A stretch of 9,917 bases of DNA. Origin: an uncultured Bacteroidales bacterium (lineage in GTDB: Bacteria; Bacteroidota; Bacteroidia; Bacteroidales; Paludibacteraceae). The stretch covers positions 1-9,917 of the forward strand of contig CAIYTJ010000341.1 in assembly GCA_903929065.1 (NCBI GenBank), given 5' to 3'. This document shows positions 1 to 5,755 of the stretch, one piece after another (the stretch's first letter is position 1; the number at the start of each line of letters is the position of its first letter). The notes below the pieces were generated by a model, which worked only from the letters and a program-made list of their open reading frames with translations, was not told the origin of the DNA and made no database searches. The position numbers and the translations under genes were made by a program.

Positions 1-795
1 AACCTGCTCACGCATTTGAGCCCACATCAGCCGTATGCGCGCTTCATAAGGAGAGCGCGCCCGTTGTGGCAGTACTATATTTAGCTGTCCATCAAAAGGG
101 TCATTTTCACGTACATCATAACCGGCACCTTTCATGGTACTAACTATTGTATCTGCAATCCTTTCTTTTCCTGCGTTTCGGAATGCACCGGCAATCCGGC
201 CAGCAACTACGCTGTGACCACCATCTAAAAGTATACGTAATATATCCGCTGCATTGCTGATCATTGAAATTCCGGTACGCACTTCCAGCGCATCCTGAGT
301 AAACGTATTTGGAGAACAGCGCACTAATGCGGCAGGGAGTGTATAGAAGCGTATGCCATCCTGCATGGTTCGCTCGTCGGACGGTGGTATTTCTGCTTTC
401 AAGGGAAACAGCGAGGTTCCGACGGGAAGCTCTACTGGCAAATTGTTCGCACCAGGCGCACGTACTAATAGTTGGCTAGGCACCTTGGTATTGCCTGCAT
501 GTATCATAAGAGATTGTTCAGGTGACAAGCACCATGCATCGCCAAAGCGATCTTCAAGATATTGTACACAAAATCCCCAATAGTTACTGTACCAAGCCGT
601 ACTATCTCCTTTTGCAGCTTGTGGTGCTGTCGCAATATACCAGCCGCGCAATACCTCTTCAATGAAACCATTGTTCACAAGTCGTTCCCTATGCGTTCGA
701 CTTAGCATATCAGATTTGATGGCAATAACATTCGTTTCCTGTATGCTATGCAATTCCTTTAGGGAATCAGCTAATTTTTCCGAAGGTGTAGCCAT
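1..795 (-). CDS. Fic/DOC-family protein with AbiEi-like N-terminus, partial (N-terminal 265 residues)
   Basis: An uninterrupted reading frame on the minus strand starts at ATG 795-793 (MATPSEKLADSL) and leaves the window at base 1, so the C-terminus is missing. The opening 60-70 residues (…SRTHRERLVNNGFIEEVLRGWYI) look like the winged-helix, AbiEi-type start of large bacterial Fic proteins. They are followed by the family's characteristic stretches GDSTAWYSNYWGFC, WCLSPEQSL and GGHSVVAGRIAGAFRN. In that family the catalytic HPFx[D/E]GN motif lies further downstream, outside this window, so AMPylation activity cannot be confirmed. Family members are usually 450-510 residues long. GC is high for the window: 35 of 60 bases in line 1-60 and 30 of 60 in line 181-240, against about one third in most neighbours, suggesting transfer. 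Family assignment is from recalled homologues and was not searched. Confidence 0.72.
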   Translation of the reverse strand, partial: MATPSEKLADSLKELHSIQETNVIAIKSDMLSRTHRERLVNNGFIEEVLRGWYIATAPQAAKGDSTAWYSNYWGFCVQYLEDRFGDAWCLSPEQSLMIHAGNTKVPSQLLVRAPGANNLPVELPVGTSLFPLKAEIPPSDERTMQDGIRFYTLPAALVRCSPNTFTQDALEVRTGISMISNAADILRILLDGGHSVVAGRIAGAFRNAGKERIADTIVSTMKGAGYDVRENDPFDGQLNIVLPQRARSPYEARIRLMWAQMREQV

Positions 796-879
796 ACTCT
801 GATTTTTGAATTCAAATAGTTAGTGCCAGATCAATTCTATTACTAGCTGACGTGCGTATTGAATTAATTGAAGTTGAAT

Positions 880-911
880 CAAAATTATTATTTAATGTCG
901 TATCAACCAAA
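880..911 (-). promoter_or_regulatory. Bacteroidota-type promoter for the Fic-family gene
   Basis: Read on the minus strand, TTTG (911-908) is followed after 20 bases by TAATTTTG (887-880). This matches the Bacteroidota pattern TTG-N17-23-TAnnTTTG. It points at the Fic-family start at 795 and would give a leader of roughly 80 bases. It is the best two-part promoter seen in the window. Confidence 0.55.
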
Positions 912-1013
912 TTATTTAACGCTTAAATGACTAGAATCCCCTGAACATACTCATTTGGAAGGAACTTATTTAGATGATTGTTATATTGTAGTAAGCCAAA
1001 AAAATTAAATATT

Positions 1014-1142
1014 ATGAACTATTTGAAAGAAATTCTGTGGCGTGATCCTTCAATGGCACTCCCAGCATTTGCCGCGTTTGCCAAAATGCACATGTCAAAC
1101 GTCGTTATAGCAAACCAACCAACAAAAATCATTGAGCATTGA
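1014..1142 (+). CDS. Possible 42-residue small protein or gene remnant
   Basis: ATG at 1014-1016 opens a 42-codon frame ending at TGA 1140-1142. It begins MNYLKEILWRDPSMALPAFA and ends KIIEH. The A-rich leader (AAAAAAATTAAATATT) would suit translation initiation in this phylum. No family is recognised and there is no signal peptide or clear motif. It sits in the otherwise empty stretch 796-1275, upstream of the promoter of the next gene. It may be a genuine microprotein, the tail of a decayed gene, or chance. Confidence 0.2.
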   Translation: MNYLKEILWRDPSMALPAFAAFAKMHMSNVVIANQPTKIIEH

Positions 1143-1160
1143 AATCCAGCAGCTACGATA

Positions 1161-1193
1161 TGCCCGGAATTTAACCGTGATTTGCCCGGAATT
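1161..1193 (+). repeat. Pair of 11-bp direct repeats, possible operator
   Basis: TGCCCGGAATT occurs at 1161-1171 and again at 1183-1193. The period is 22 bases, about two turns of the helix. The flanks also agree in part (ATtTGCCCGGAATTyAA). The right copy lies about 33 bases upstream of the -7 box at 1226-1233. This placement would suit a regulator bound to one face of the DNA. No regulator is identified. Confidence 0.35.
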
Positions 1194-1225
1194 CAATTTC
1201 GTAAGCAGAATAATTAGATTATCCC

Positions 1226-1233
1226 TAGATTTG
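1226..1233 (+). promoter_or_regulatory. -7 box upstream of the coiled-coil/winged-helix gene
   Basis: TAGATTTG is a perfect TAnnTTTG match, 42 bases before ATG 1276. No convincing TTG element lies 17-23 bases upstream. Its position inside the longer reading frame argues for translation starting at 1276 rather than at TTG 1132. Confidence 0.4.
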
Positions 1234-1275
1234 ATATGCCGCTATTCGGCACCGGTTCAAACGCCAATCAGAAAC

Positions 1276-1743
1276 ATGGACAAAAACATTGAAAAAGAGA
1301 CATTCCAATTGGAATTTACAATCAAAAAGCTCAAAAAGAAGCTTGAAGACAAGCAAAAAGAGCTTAATGAAGTGACTTTGCAATTGAATCAGGCGCTTTC
1401 TGAAAATGAAAAGCTAAAAAGAAAGCTTAGTAAACATGAAAATCCGAAAGATGAGTATGATTATAGCTGGAGCTGGATCAGTAAAATAGTTTTCACGGTA
1501 GCCCAGGCGAATAAACCACTCCGGTCAGCCGAAATAATTTCGGTACTTAGAGTAAGGGAGCCAGACCTAAACCATAAGGTAAGCAAAGAGAAATTCCTTT
1601 CCGCATTCCTGAATGTAGCTATGCAACATGAACGGTTAATCCCCTACAAACTAAAAGGCGTAAGAGGAAATTACTATTGCCTGCCGGACTGGATAAATGA
1701 AGAAAGTGAATTGCTGCCGGAAATGAGGAGGAAGATTTATTAA
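1276..1743 (+). CDS. Coiled-coil protein with C-terminal winged-helix-like domain, function unknown
   Basis: The 155-residue protein begins MDKNIEKETF. The frame is open back to TTG 1132, but ATG 1276 is preferred. The residues before it look non-coding, and a -7 box at 1226-1233 lies inside the longer version. Residues 5-56 are rich in Lys, Glu and Leu with heptad-like spacing, indicating a coiled coil. Residues 62-141 (YDYSWSWISKIVF…NKPLRSAEIISVL…KFLSAFLNVAMQHERLI…GVRGNYYCLPDW) resemble a compact winged-helix or HARE-HTH-like fold, ending in a beta-hairpin-like GNYYCLP. It could be a DNA-binding or protein-docking adaptor, but no known family is claimed. It stands alone: its 3' side is the repeat at 1784 and the opposing operon that ends at 1972. 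Confidence 0.75.
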   Translation: MDKNIEKETFQLEFTIKKLKKKLEDKQKELNEVTLQLNQALSENEKLKRKLSKHENPKDEYDYSWSWISKIVFTVAQANKPLRSAEIISVLRVREPDLNHKVSKEKFLSAFLNVAMQHERLIPYKLKGVRGNYYCLPDWINEESELLPEMRRKIY

Positions 1744-1783
1744 GCAATAATAAGTAGAACAGCATGTTTTTATATTGTTCCTT

Positions 1784-1898
1784 TTGTGTACCGATTAACC
1801 ATAGTGCCTGATTATTAAAGAATTATTAAGGCAAAACTACCACACCCTAAATTAGCTATACACTTCAGGTTACTTAAACGGATTTAGCTATACAGTGT
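1784..1898 (+). repeat. Dispersed intergenic repeat, copy A
   Basis: This is one of two copies, the other being 7876-8001 in the same orientation. Three blocks match. The first is GTGTACCGATTAACCATA plus flanks (1784-1806, 22 of 23 bases identical). The second is GATTATTAAAG (1810-1820, identical). The third is a 57-base block (1842-1898) with 50 of 57 bases identical. The last block holds a doubled TAGCTATACA motif about an imperfect hairpin centre. It lies between two converging genes. It could be a MITE-like element, an intergenic repeat family of this genome, or one side of an integrated segment. Confidence 0.7.
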
Positions 1899-1971
1899 GA
1901 GATAACTGCCACACCCTGAAATAGTGGGAGACACACCCTGAAATAGATTGAGACATAGCTATTTTAGTGTG
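1842..1971 (+). repeat. Cluster of ACACCCTRAAATAG-like motifs
   Basis: ACACCCTGAAATAG occurs exactly at 1911-1924 and 1933-1946, with a 22-base period. A variant (ACACCCTAAATTAG) is at 1842-1855. A shortened inverted copy (CTATTTTAGTGT) is at about 1959-1970. The outer copies, with their attached TAGCTAT words, make imperfect terminal inverted repeats of about 22 bases. A further direct copy (ACACCCTAAAATAG) is at 7945-7958 in the second dispersed repeat. The cluster ends right at the stop codon of the 61-residue gene. Confidence 0.5.
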
Positions 1972-2157
1972 CTAATCTTTTATCGTAGTGTGAGACTTTT
2001 CTAATTCCTGTTCCATTTCTTGTTTTTTCTCTGAGTAAAGGCTACTAAACAGTAAGGAAAGTTGCACAAGGGTGTCGATAATATTTTCAGCTTCGCTATC
2101 CGATACTGTTTCATAGCCAGGAAAGGAGCGAAGTTCATGAATGCTTAGTCTTTTCAT
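1972..2157 (-). CDS. Small helical protein, function unknown
   Basis: The 61-residue protein starts at ATG 2157 (MKRLSIHELRSFPGYETVSD). It is mostly helical in appearance: a hydrophobic helix around residues 22-42 (AENIIDTLVQLSLLFSSLYS) followed by a charged Lys/Glu tail. The hydrophobic part is short and interrupted by polar residues, so a membrane segment is not claimed. Its start lies 11 bases after the stop of the LytTR-like gene, so the two almost certainly share a transcript. It may be a partner of that protein. No family name is known to me. Confidence 0.6.
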   Translation of the reverse strand: MKRLSIHELRSFPGYETVSDSEAENIIDTLVQLSLLFSSLYSEKKQEMEQELEKSHTTIKD

Positions 2158-2168
2158 GAATGAGTTAA

Positions 2169-3014
2169 TTATTGTAAATTATCTGCGCTGTCAAGCGATT
2201 TCATATACTCCAATATTTTTTCCATTTTGCGGGTATTATCATAAACTTTTTTAGCTAAAGAGTGGTATTCATTCATTCTGATAATTTGCTTTCTGTATAA
2301 TAGCTTTTCAAATTCCGAATCTGTCTTTACCTTTCTAATTTCATCAAAAATATTATCGGTTGGACTATCAATCAATTCAAAACCATCCTTATTTGAATAT
2401 GTATATTCAAAAAGGTTCAAAGCAAAAGACTTATGAACTCGCATAATTATCTTTTCTCCTTTTTGTAATGTCCAAAGAAGGTCGTCAAAACTCATGTTTG
2501 GTTCAATAAAGTATAACATCTTCCCACGATGCAATTTTATTGGCTGTTTCAATAAAATTCTTTTCAAATTCCCTTCACCCACAATAGCATAGATGTCACG
2601 CACTTTAATGGGGAAATCTTCCATTTTACGCTCGACTGTACAAGATATATTTACAGCCGCAGGATTGAAAATAATATCCGCAGCAGCAGCAGTCATGTTC
2701 GCCCCTGCAACTTTGGATAATTGATTACTCATCATATTATTTACCATCAAACCACTGATTCTCCATTTTAATCTTTCAATAATATAATTCAGAGTCTCTA
2801 TTTCCTTCTTCTGAGTGATTTTTTTCTTAGGTATTTTGGGATCATCATTAATAATACCTCCGTCAAATTCCGCCTTCAACGAAATAAGCAACCGGGTGAC
2901 TTTAATTGCTAATAAAGTAGTATTCTCATTACTACCAGCTTTTGAAATTAGCTCTTCAAGAGATTCAAGAATTTCATTGTCAATTTGAACCTTAATAATT
3001 TTCGAAGTTGCCAT
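2169..3014 (-). CDS. LytTR-like DNA-binding protein with coiled-coil N-terminal region
   Basis: The protein has 281 residues and starts at ATG 3014. Residues about 134-215 match the LytTR fold pattern: IKVRDIYAIVGEGNLKRILL (strand, DI..I...G), then MSFDDLLWTL, then the hallmark MRVHKSFALNLFEY (residues 191-204), comparable to R[VI]HkSy.vNl in LytTR regulators. Residues 65-95 form a probable helical linker, and a last helical segment covers about 225-275. There is no receiver domain, so it is not a classical two-component regulator. It probably binds DNA and may control itself or the divergent GRDP-like/HNH cassette, but this is inference. A -7 box lies at 3050-3057 on the same strand. The 61-residue gene follows in the operon. 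Confidence 0.7.
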   Translation of the reverse strand: MATSKIIKVQIDNEILESLEELISKAGSNENTTLLAIKVTRLLISLKAEFDGGIINDDPKIPKKKITQKKEIETLNYIIERLKWRISGLMVNNMMSNQLSKVAGANMTAAAADIIFNPAAVNISCTVERKMEDFPIKVRDIYAIVGEGNLKRILLKQPIKLHRGKMLYFIEPNMSFDDLLWTLQKGEKIIMRVHKSFALNLFEYTYSNKDGFELIDSPTDNIFDEIRKVKTDSEFEKLLYRKQIIRMNEYHSLAKKVYDNTRKMEKILEYMKSLDSADNLQ

Positions 3015-3049
3015 GTTATACTTTTTATTAGATCATTAAGGGCGGCATG

Positions 3050-3057
3050 CAAAAATA
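3050..3057 (-). promoter_or_regulatory. -7 box of the LytTR-like operon
   Basis: On the minus strand the sequence reads TATTTTTG, a perfect TAnnTTTG match, 35 bases before ATG 3014. No clear TTG element is found at the usual distance upstream. It shares the 152-base divergent spacer with the promoter at 3098-3134. Confidence 0.4.
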
Positions 3058-3097
3058 AAAATAAATATCATGTATAATGAAAATGCTCTTGGTATTA

Positions 3098-3134
3098 TTT
3101 GTCTTTCTTCGGTAAACACATGAAGATACATTTG
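3098..3134 (+). promoter_or_regulatory. Promoter of the GRDP-like/HNH cassette
   Basis: TACATTTG (3127-3134) is a perfect TAnnTTTG box. TTTG at 3098-3101 could be the upstream element, although the 25-base spacer is slightly longer than the usual 17-23. The -7 box is 32 bases before ATG 3167. Confidence 0.45.
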
Positions 3135-3166
3135 TTGTCATTTTAAACAATAAAAATTTAAAAAAA

Positions 3167-3640
3167 ATGGTACATGAAATGGAAAAAAACCTTCAAAATC
3201 TTGACTTGACATTGGTCAAAATAAAACTAATGGATACTGAAGAAGGTCAGGGTTGGACAAAGGAGCAATGTGAAATTGCTGAACTGGAATACAAAAGGTT
3301 TTTGAACCTCATTTATGTCTTTAAAAATGCTGTGCCCACCAAAGCAATTGACATTTTCTGGCATCAGCACATTTTAGATACCAGAGCTTATGCCGAAGAC
3401 TCTATTAGGTTGTTTGGCGAATTCTTACATCATTTTCCGTATTTCGGAATGTTCGGTGAGGAAGACAATCAAAATCTAATTGACAGCTTTGAACAAACAA
3501 AACATCGCTATAAAGAACTCTATGGGGAAGAACTTGATAGAGCCAATGGATTTTCTGCTGATTATAATAAATGTCACACTTGCCATAATCAATGTAGTCA
3601 TTGTAACCATCCATTAAGTAGTAATCAATTTTTGAACTAA
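3167..3640 (+). CDS. GRDP-like (glycine-rich domain-containing protein-like) protein with Cys/His-rich tail
   Basis: The 157-residue protein carries the signature of the GRDP-like family: VPTKAIDIFWHQHILDTRAY (residues 56-75) followed by FGEFLHHFPYFGMFGEED (83-100). The WHxH and HHxP residues may bind a metal. The family's molecular function is not settled. The C-terminal tail contains CHTCHNQCSHCNH (136-148), giving the spacing C-x2-C-x3-C-x2-C with three interspersed histidines. That suggests a zinc or other metal site, or a processed tail. There is no signal peptide or membrane segment, so it is probably cytoplasmic. ATG 3167 and ATG 3179 are both possible starts. The HNH gene starts 15 bases after the stop, which strongly suggests an operon. 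Confidence 0.72.
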   Translation: MVHEMEKNLQNLDLTLVKIKLMDTEEGQGWTKEQCEIAELEYKRFLNLIYVFKNAVPTKAIDIFWHQHILDTRAYAEDSIRLFGEFLHHFPYFGMFGEEDNQNLIDSFEQTKHRYKELYGEELDRANGFSADYNKCHTCHNQCSHCNHPLSSNQFLN

Positions 3641-3654
3641 CTAACTAATTTATT

Positions 3655-4014
3655 ATGCCATTTTCAGAAGATAAAATTCAAAAAATTTGGGAGAAGGGAC
3701 TTCCAATTGACAATTTTGACCCTGCAATAGTCAGAAAGGATATTGTAGGTGCTGGCATGATCAGAGAACATTACGGTAAGGAAACGCTGTATGGTTGGGG
3801 CGTTGATCATATTTATCCAGTGTCAAAAGGAGGTGACGATCAATTTGATAATCTACGCCCAATGCAAATAGATAACAATAGAAGTAAAAAAGATGATTTC
3901 CCTACTTACCTGGCCGTAAAAGGATTTGATGGAGAAAAAAATATTGATAAAAGGACAGAAATGACCATAAATGAAGATACCGTAGGAAAGCTGAAATTGC
4001 TATATAGATTTTGA
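3655..4014 (+). CDS. Small HNH endonuclease
   Basis: The 119-residue protein has one compact HNH (His-Me finger) core: GVDHIYPVSKGGDDQFDNLRP (within residues 49-69) followed by NNRSKKDDFP (74-83). The catalytic pattern is Asp51-His52, with Asn66 and Asn75 in the usual places. The flanking CxxC pairs found in many HNH proteins are absent. No DNA-recognition domain is visible, so target and partner are unknown. Residues 1-40 are helical and may dock a partner. It follows the GRDP-like gene by 14 bases. It ends three bases from the stop of the opposing gene at 4018, leaving no room for a terminator. Confidence 0.8.
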   Translation: MPFSEDKIQKIWEKGLPIDNFDPAIVRKDIVGAGMIREHYGKETLYGWGVDHIYPVSKGGDDQFDNLRPMQIDNNRSKKDDFPTYLAVKGFDGEKNIDKRTEMTINEDTVGKLKLLYRF

Positions 4015-4017
4015 CAA

Positions 4018-4269
4018 TTACGATAGCCCTATTGATTGAATTTTAGCACCAACCGCTTTTATTAGTTCAATGTCACCGTCTTTAATTGAACTCTGGTCTG
4101 ATACATTTATTATGACTCGGTAGTTTCGCTCTTCGTCCGGTTCAAAGGTCACCTCGGCACCATTTGCTACGATATAAAATTTGTACGTGTATCCGACTGC
4201 TTCAAGCCTTGTCTCAAAACTATATGCCTTGCCATTAAAATCAATATCAATACTAAAACTGTCTCCCAT
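4018..4269 (-). CDS. Small beta-rich protein, function unknown
   Basis: The 83-residue protein starts at ATG 4269 (MGDSFSIDIDFNGKAYSFET). Alternating hydrophobic and polar residues suggest several beta strands. The phrase VTFEPDEERNYRVII is typical of an uncharacterised small protein I associate with Bacteroidota genomes. It has no signal peptide. It converges with the HNH gene and its start lies 81 bases from the HU start on the opposite strand, so its promoter must lie in 4270-4350. No function is proposed. Confidence 0.6.
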   Translation of the reverse strand: MGDSFSIDIDFNGKAYSFETRLEAVGYTYKFYIVANGAEVTFEPDEERNYRVIINVSDQSSIKDGDIELIKAVGAKIQSIGLS

Positions 4270-4350
4270 AAACCAAGTGCTGGAATGAAGGTAACTATAA
4301 TAATATCCTGACTTATTGTATTATAGCATTTAAAAACAAACTATGCGAAT

Positions 4351-4638
4351 ATGAACAAGGCAGAATTAATCGAACAAATTGCCAAAGATTCTGGCATCAC
4401 AAAAAAACAAGCAAACGAAGCTCTGGAATCATTAACAGGTTTAGTTGTATCTAATTTAAAGAAAGGAGATACGGTTACTTTAGTAGGCTTCGGCACTTTC
4501 TCTGTAACAGCTCGTGCTGCCCGTAATGGTCACAACCCACAAACCGGGGCTACTATCAAAATCAAAGCAAGGAAAGTACCTAAGTTTAAAGCAGGGAAAG
4601 ATTTTTCTACTAAAATTGCACACAGGGGAGCTGTTTGA
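4351..4638 (+). CDS. hup: HU-family nucleoid DNA-binding protein
   Basis: The 95-residue protein has the full HU/IHF fold: helices at MNKAELIEQIAKDSGITKKQANEALES, VGFGTFSV at residues 46-53, the DNA-binding arm RAARNGHNPQTGATIKIKA and the closing KVPKFKAGK. It bends and packages DNA. The C-terminus (DFSTKIAHRGAV) is a few residues longer than typical HU and lacks the usual short ending after FKAGK. Chromosomes of this phylum carry several HU paralogues, and this one may be an accessory copy linked to the mobile region. It lies 114 bases upstream of the RES gene in the same direction and could be co-transcribed with it. A role with the RES and HEPN genes is only a possibility. Confidence 0.92.
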   Translation: MNKAELIEQIAKDSGITKKQANEALESLTGLVVSNLKKGDTVTLVGFGTFSVTARAARNGHNPQTGATIKIKARKVPKFKAGKDFSTKIAHRGAV

Positions 4639-4752
4639 TGCACAAAACAATCCGCTTAAACAAAGTATCCGGAACAAAGATTTGATTGCCCTAAGAGCAC
4701 TAGTAACCAAAACAGCATTACCTGTGTTGGCGGTATAAAGCAAGCTAAGAAA

Positions 4753-5676
4753 ATGATGAATCAAGAAGCAATTGCAAAGTTGAAAGGCCTCTATCTTACT
4801 GAAGAAAGTCGCCAAGAGGTCAAGGACAGTATAAATAAGTTTGGGGGCGTAGGCGTCATAGCTATGACGTTACACAAGGGCAAGAATATTATTAGGGCGC
4901 GTACGAATGGAATTGTTGGAGAAGACAAATTGGAAGGCCCATTTAATAAAAAGGCTGACTTCCTGTATAAACCGGCAAAGTTTAACACGACGTACCAACG
5001 AGCTAGCACACCACACCAGACTATGTTTTACGGTGTTGCCTACCCAGAGGAGGAGTCCATGGAATCGGCAAGGTTAATCGCGACGCTGGAGGGGTCTAAA
5101 CTTTTGAGAGCTGAACGTGAGGGCGAGGAAAAGATATCGTACGGGCGCTTTGTTGTGACACAGGACATACCGCTTATTGCGATCTGCTACAACGAGGGAT
5201 TTGTCCCAAGAAGTAGACATGCCGCTGAACTATATGAAGCTTGGCGAAAAGGGTTAACAGCACTGCCCCCAGAGTTACAAGAACGGTCCATCGCAGTCAC
5301 ACAGTACCTAGGCAATGAATTTTCCAAGATGGTCTTGAACACCGCCCCTCATACGGACTACATGATATCGGGTATTTACACTGAAATGGTAGCCGCGAAG
5401 GGAAAAGCAGGCGTCTATTATCCGAGCGTGAAGAATCTACATGTCGAGCAAGGGGTGTTGTTCAACGTGGCTATCACGCCGGCGTATGCAGAAAATTGTC
5501 TAAAACTCATTAGTGCTGGTGAATGCACAATTTATTCGGAGAAAGGAAACATCGTAGTAGATAACGATAGCGTTACCACTATCACGGACGAAACCCAAGT
5601 GTTTGAGTTTAGCACGCTTGGCAGTCCCTACCATGTTGGTCGTGAGGAAGTCTACAAGCGGTTGGGCAGCAAATAG
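4753..5676 (+). CDS. RES-domain protein, candidate NAD+-degrading toxin
   Basis: The 307-residue protein opens with two consecutive ATGs (4753, 4756). It shows the spaced residues of the RES family: Arg48/Arg50 (NIIRART), Arg83 (YQRAST), Tyr93 (MFYGVAYP), Glu104 (SMESARL) and Ser225 in AGVYYPS, followed by a strand GVLFNVAI. Spacings Arg83-Tyr93-Glu104 are close to those of known RES toxins of the MbcT/ParT type, which break down NAD+. Those toxins usually sit beside a Xre-MbcA-ParS antitoxin, which is missing here. The protein is longer than the roughly 150-230 residues of simple RES toxins, with an N-terminal helical part and a 70-residue C-terminal extension. GC is about 47% in four sampled lines. 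A weak hairpin without a T-run overlaps the stop (5676-5691). Catalysis is inferred. Confidence 0.65.
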   Translation: MMNQEAIAKLKGLYLTEESRQEVKDSINKFGGVGVIAMTLHKGKNIIRARTNGIVGEDKLEGPFNKKADFLYKPAKFNTTYQRASTPHQTMFYGVAYPEEESMESARLIATLEGSKLLRAEREGEEKISYGRFVVTQDIPLIAICYNEGFVPRSRHAAELYEAWRKGLTALPPELQERSIAVTQYLGNEFSKMVLNTAPHTDYMISGIYTEMVAAKGKAGVYYPSVKNLHVEQGVLFNVAITPAYAENCLKLISAGECTIYSEKGNIVVDNDSVTTITDETQVFEFSTLGSPYHVGREEVYKRLGSK

Positions 5677-5720
5677 GATGTGTTCACGTCCTCGTCTAGA
5701 ACTTAGCCATTTATTTCAAA

Positions 5721-5728
5721 TATATTTA
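5721..5728 (+). promoter_or_regulatory. Possible weak -7 box for the HEPN gene
   Basis: TATATTTA matches TAnnTTTG in all but the last base and lies 27 bases before ATG 5756. No clear upstream TTG is seen. If active, the HEPN gene could be transcribed independently of the RES gene, which ends at 5676. Confidence 0.25.
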
Positions 5729-5755
5729 CGGTTCAATTCCTCTAAATGTTATAAA

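Noticed and set aside
1132..1275. Longer N-terminus for the coiled-coil gene starting at TTG 1132.
   Set aside because: The extra residues look non-coding and contain the direct repeats and a perfect -7 box. ATG 1276 opens the natural protein.
3572..3586. CHTCH in the GRDP-like protein matches the cytochrome c haem motif CxxCH.
   Set aside because: The protein has no signal peptide or export feature, and the motif lies inside a longer Cys/His-rich tail. A metal site or coincidence is more likely.
4514..4738. A 74-residue frame overlapping the HU gene and running past it.
   Set aside because: Most of it is an out-of-frame reading of HU, and the remaining tail shows no recognisable protein pattern.
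5676..5691. Hairpin GGATGT-GTTC-ACGTCC at the RES stop as a terminator.
   Set aside because: The stem is only six pairs with one G-U, and there is no T-run after it.
5603..5755. Extended start for the HEPN gene overlapping the RES gene by about 74 bases.
   Set aside because: The extension has unlikely composition and lies in another frame of the RES coding sequence. ATG 5756 has an A-rich leader.
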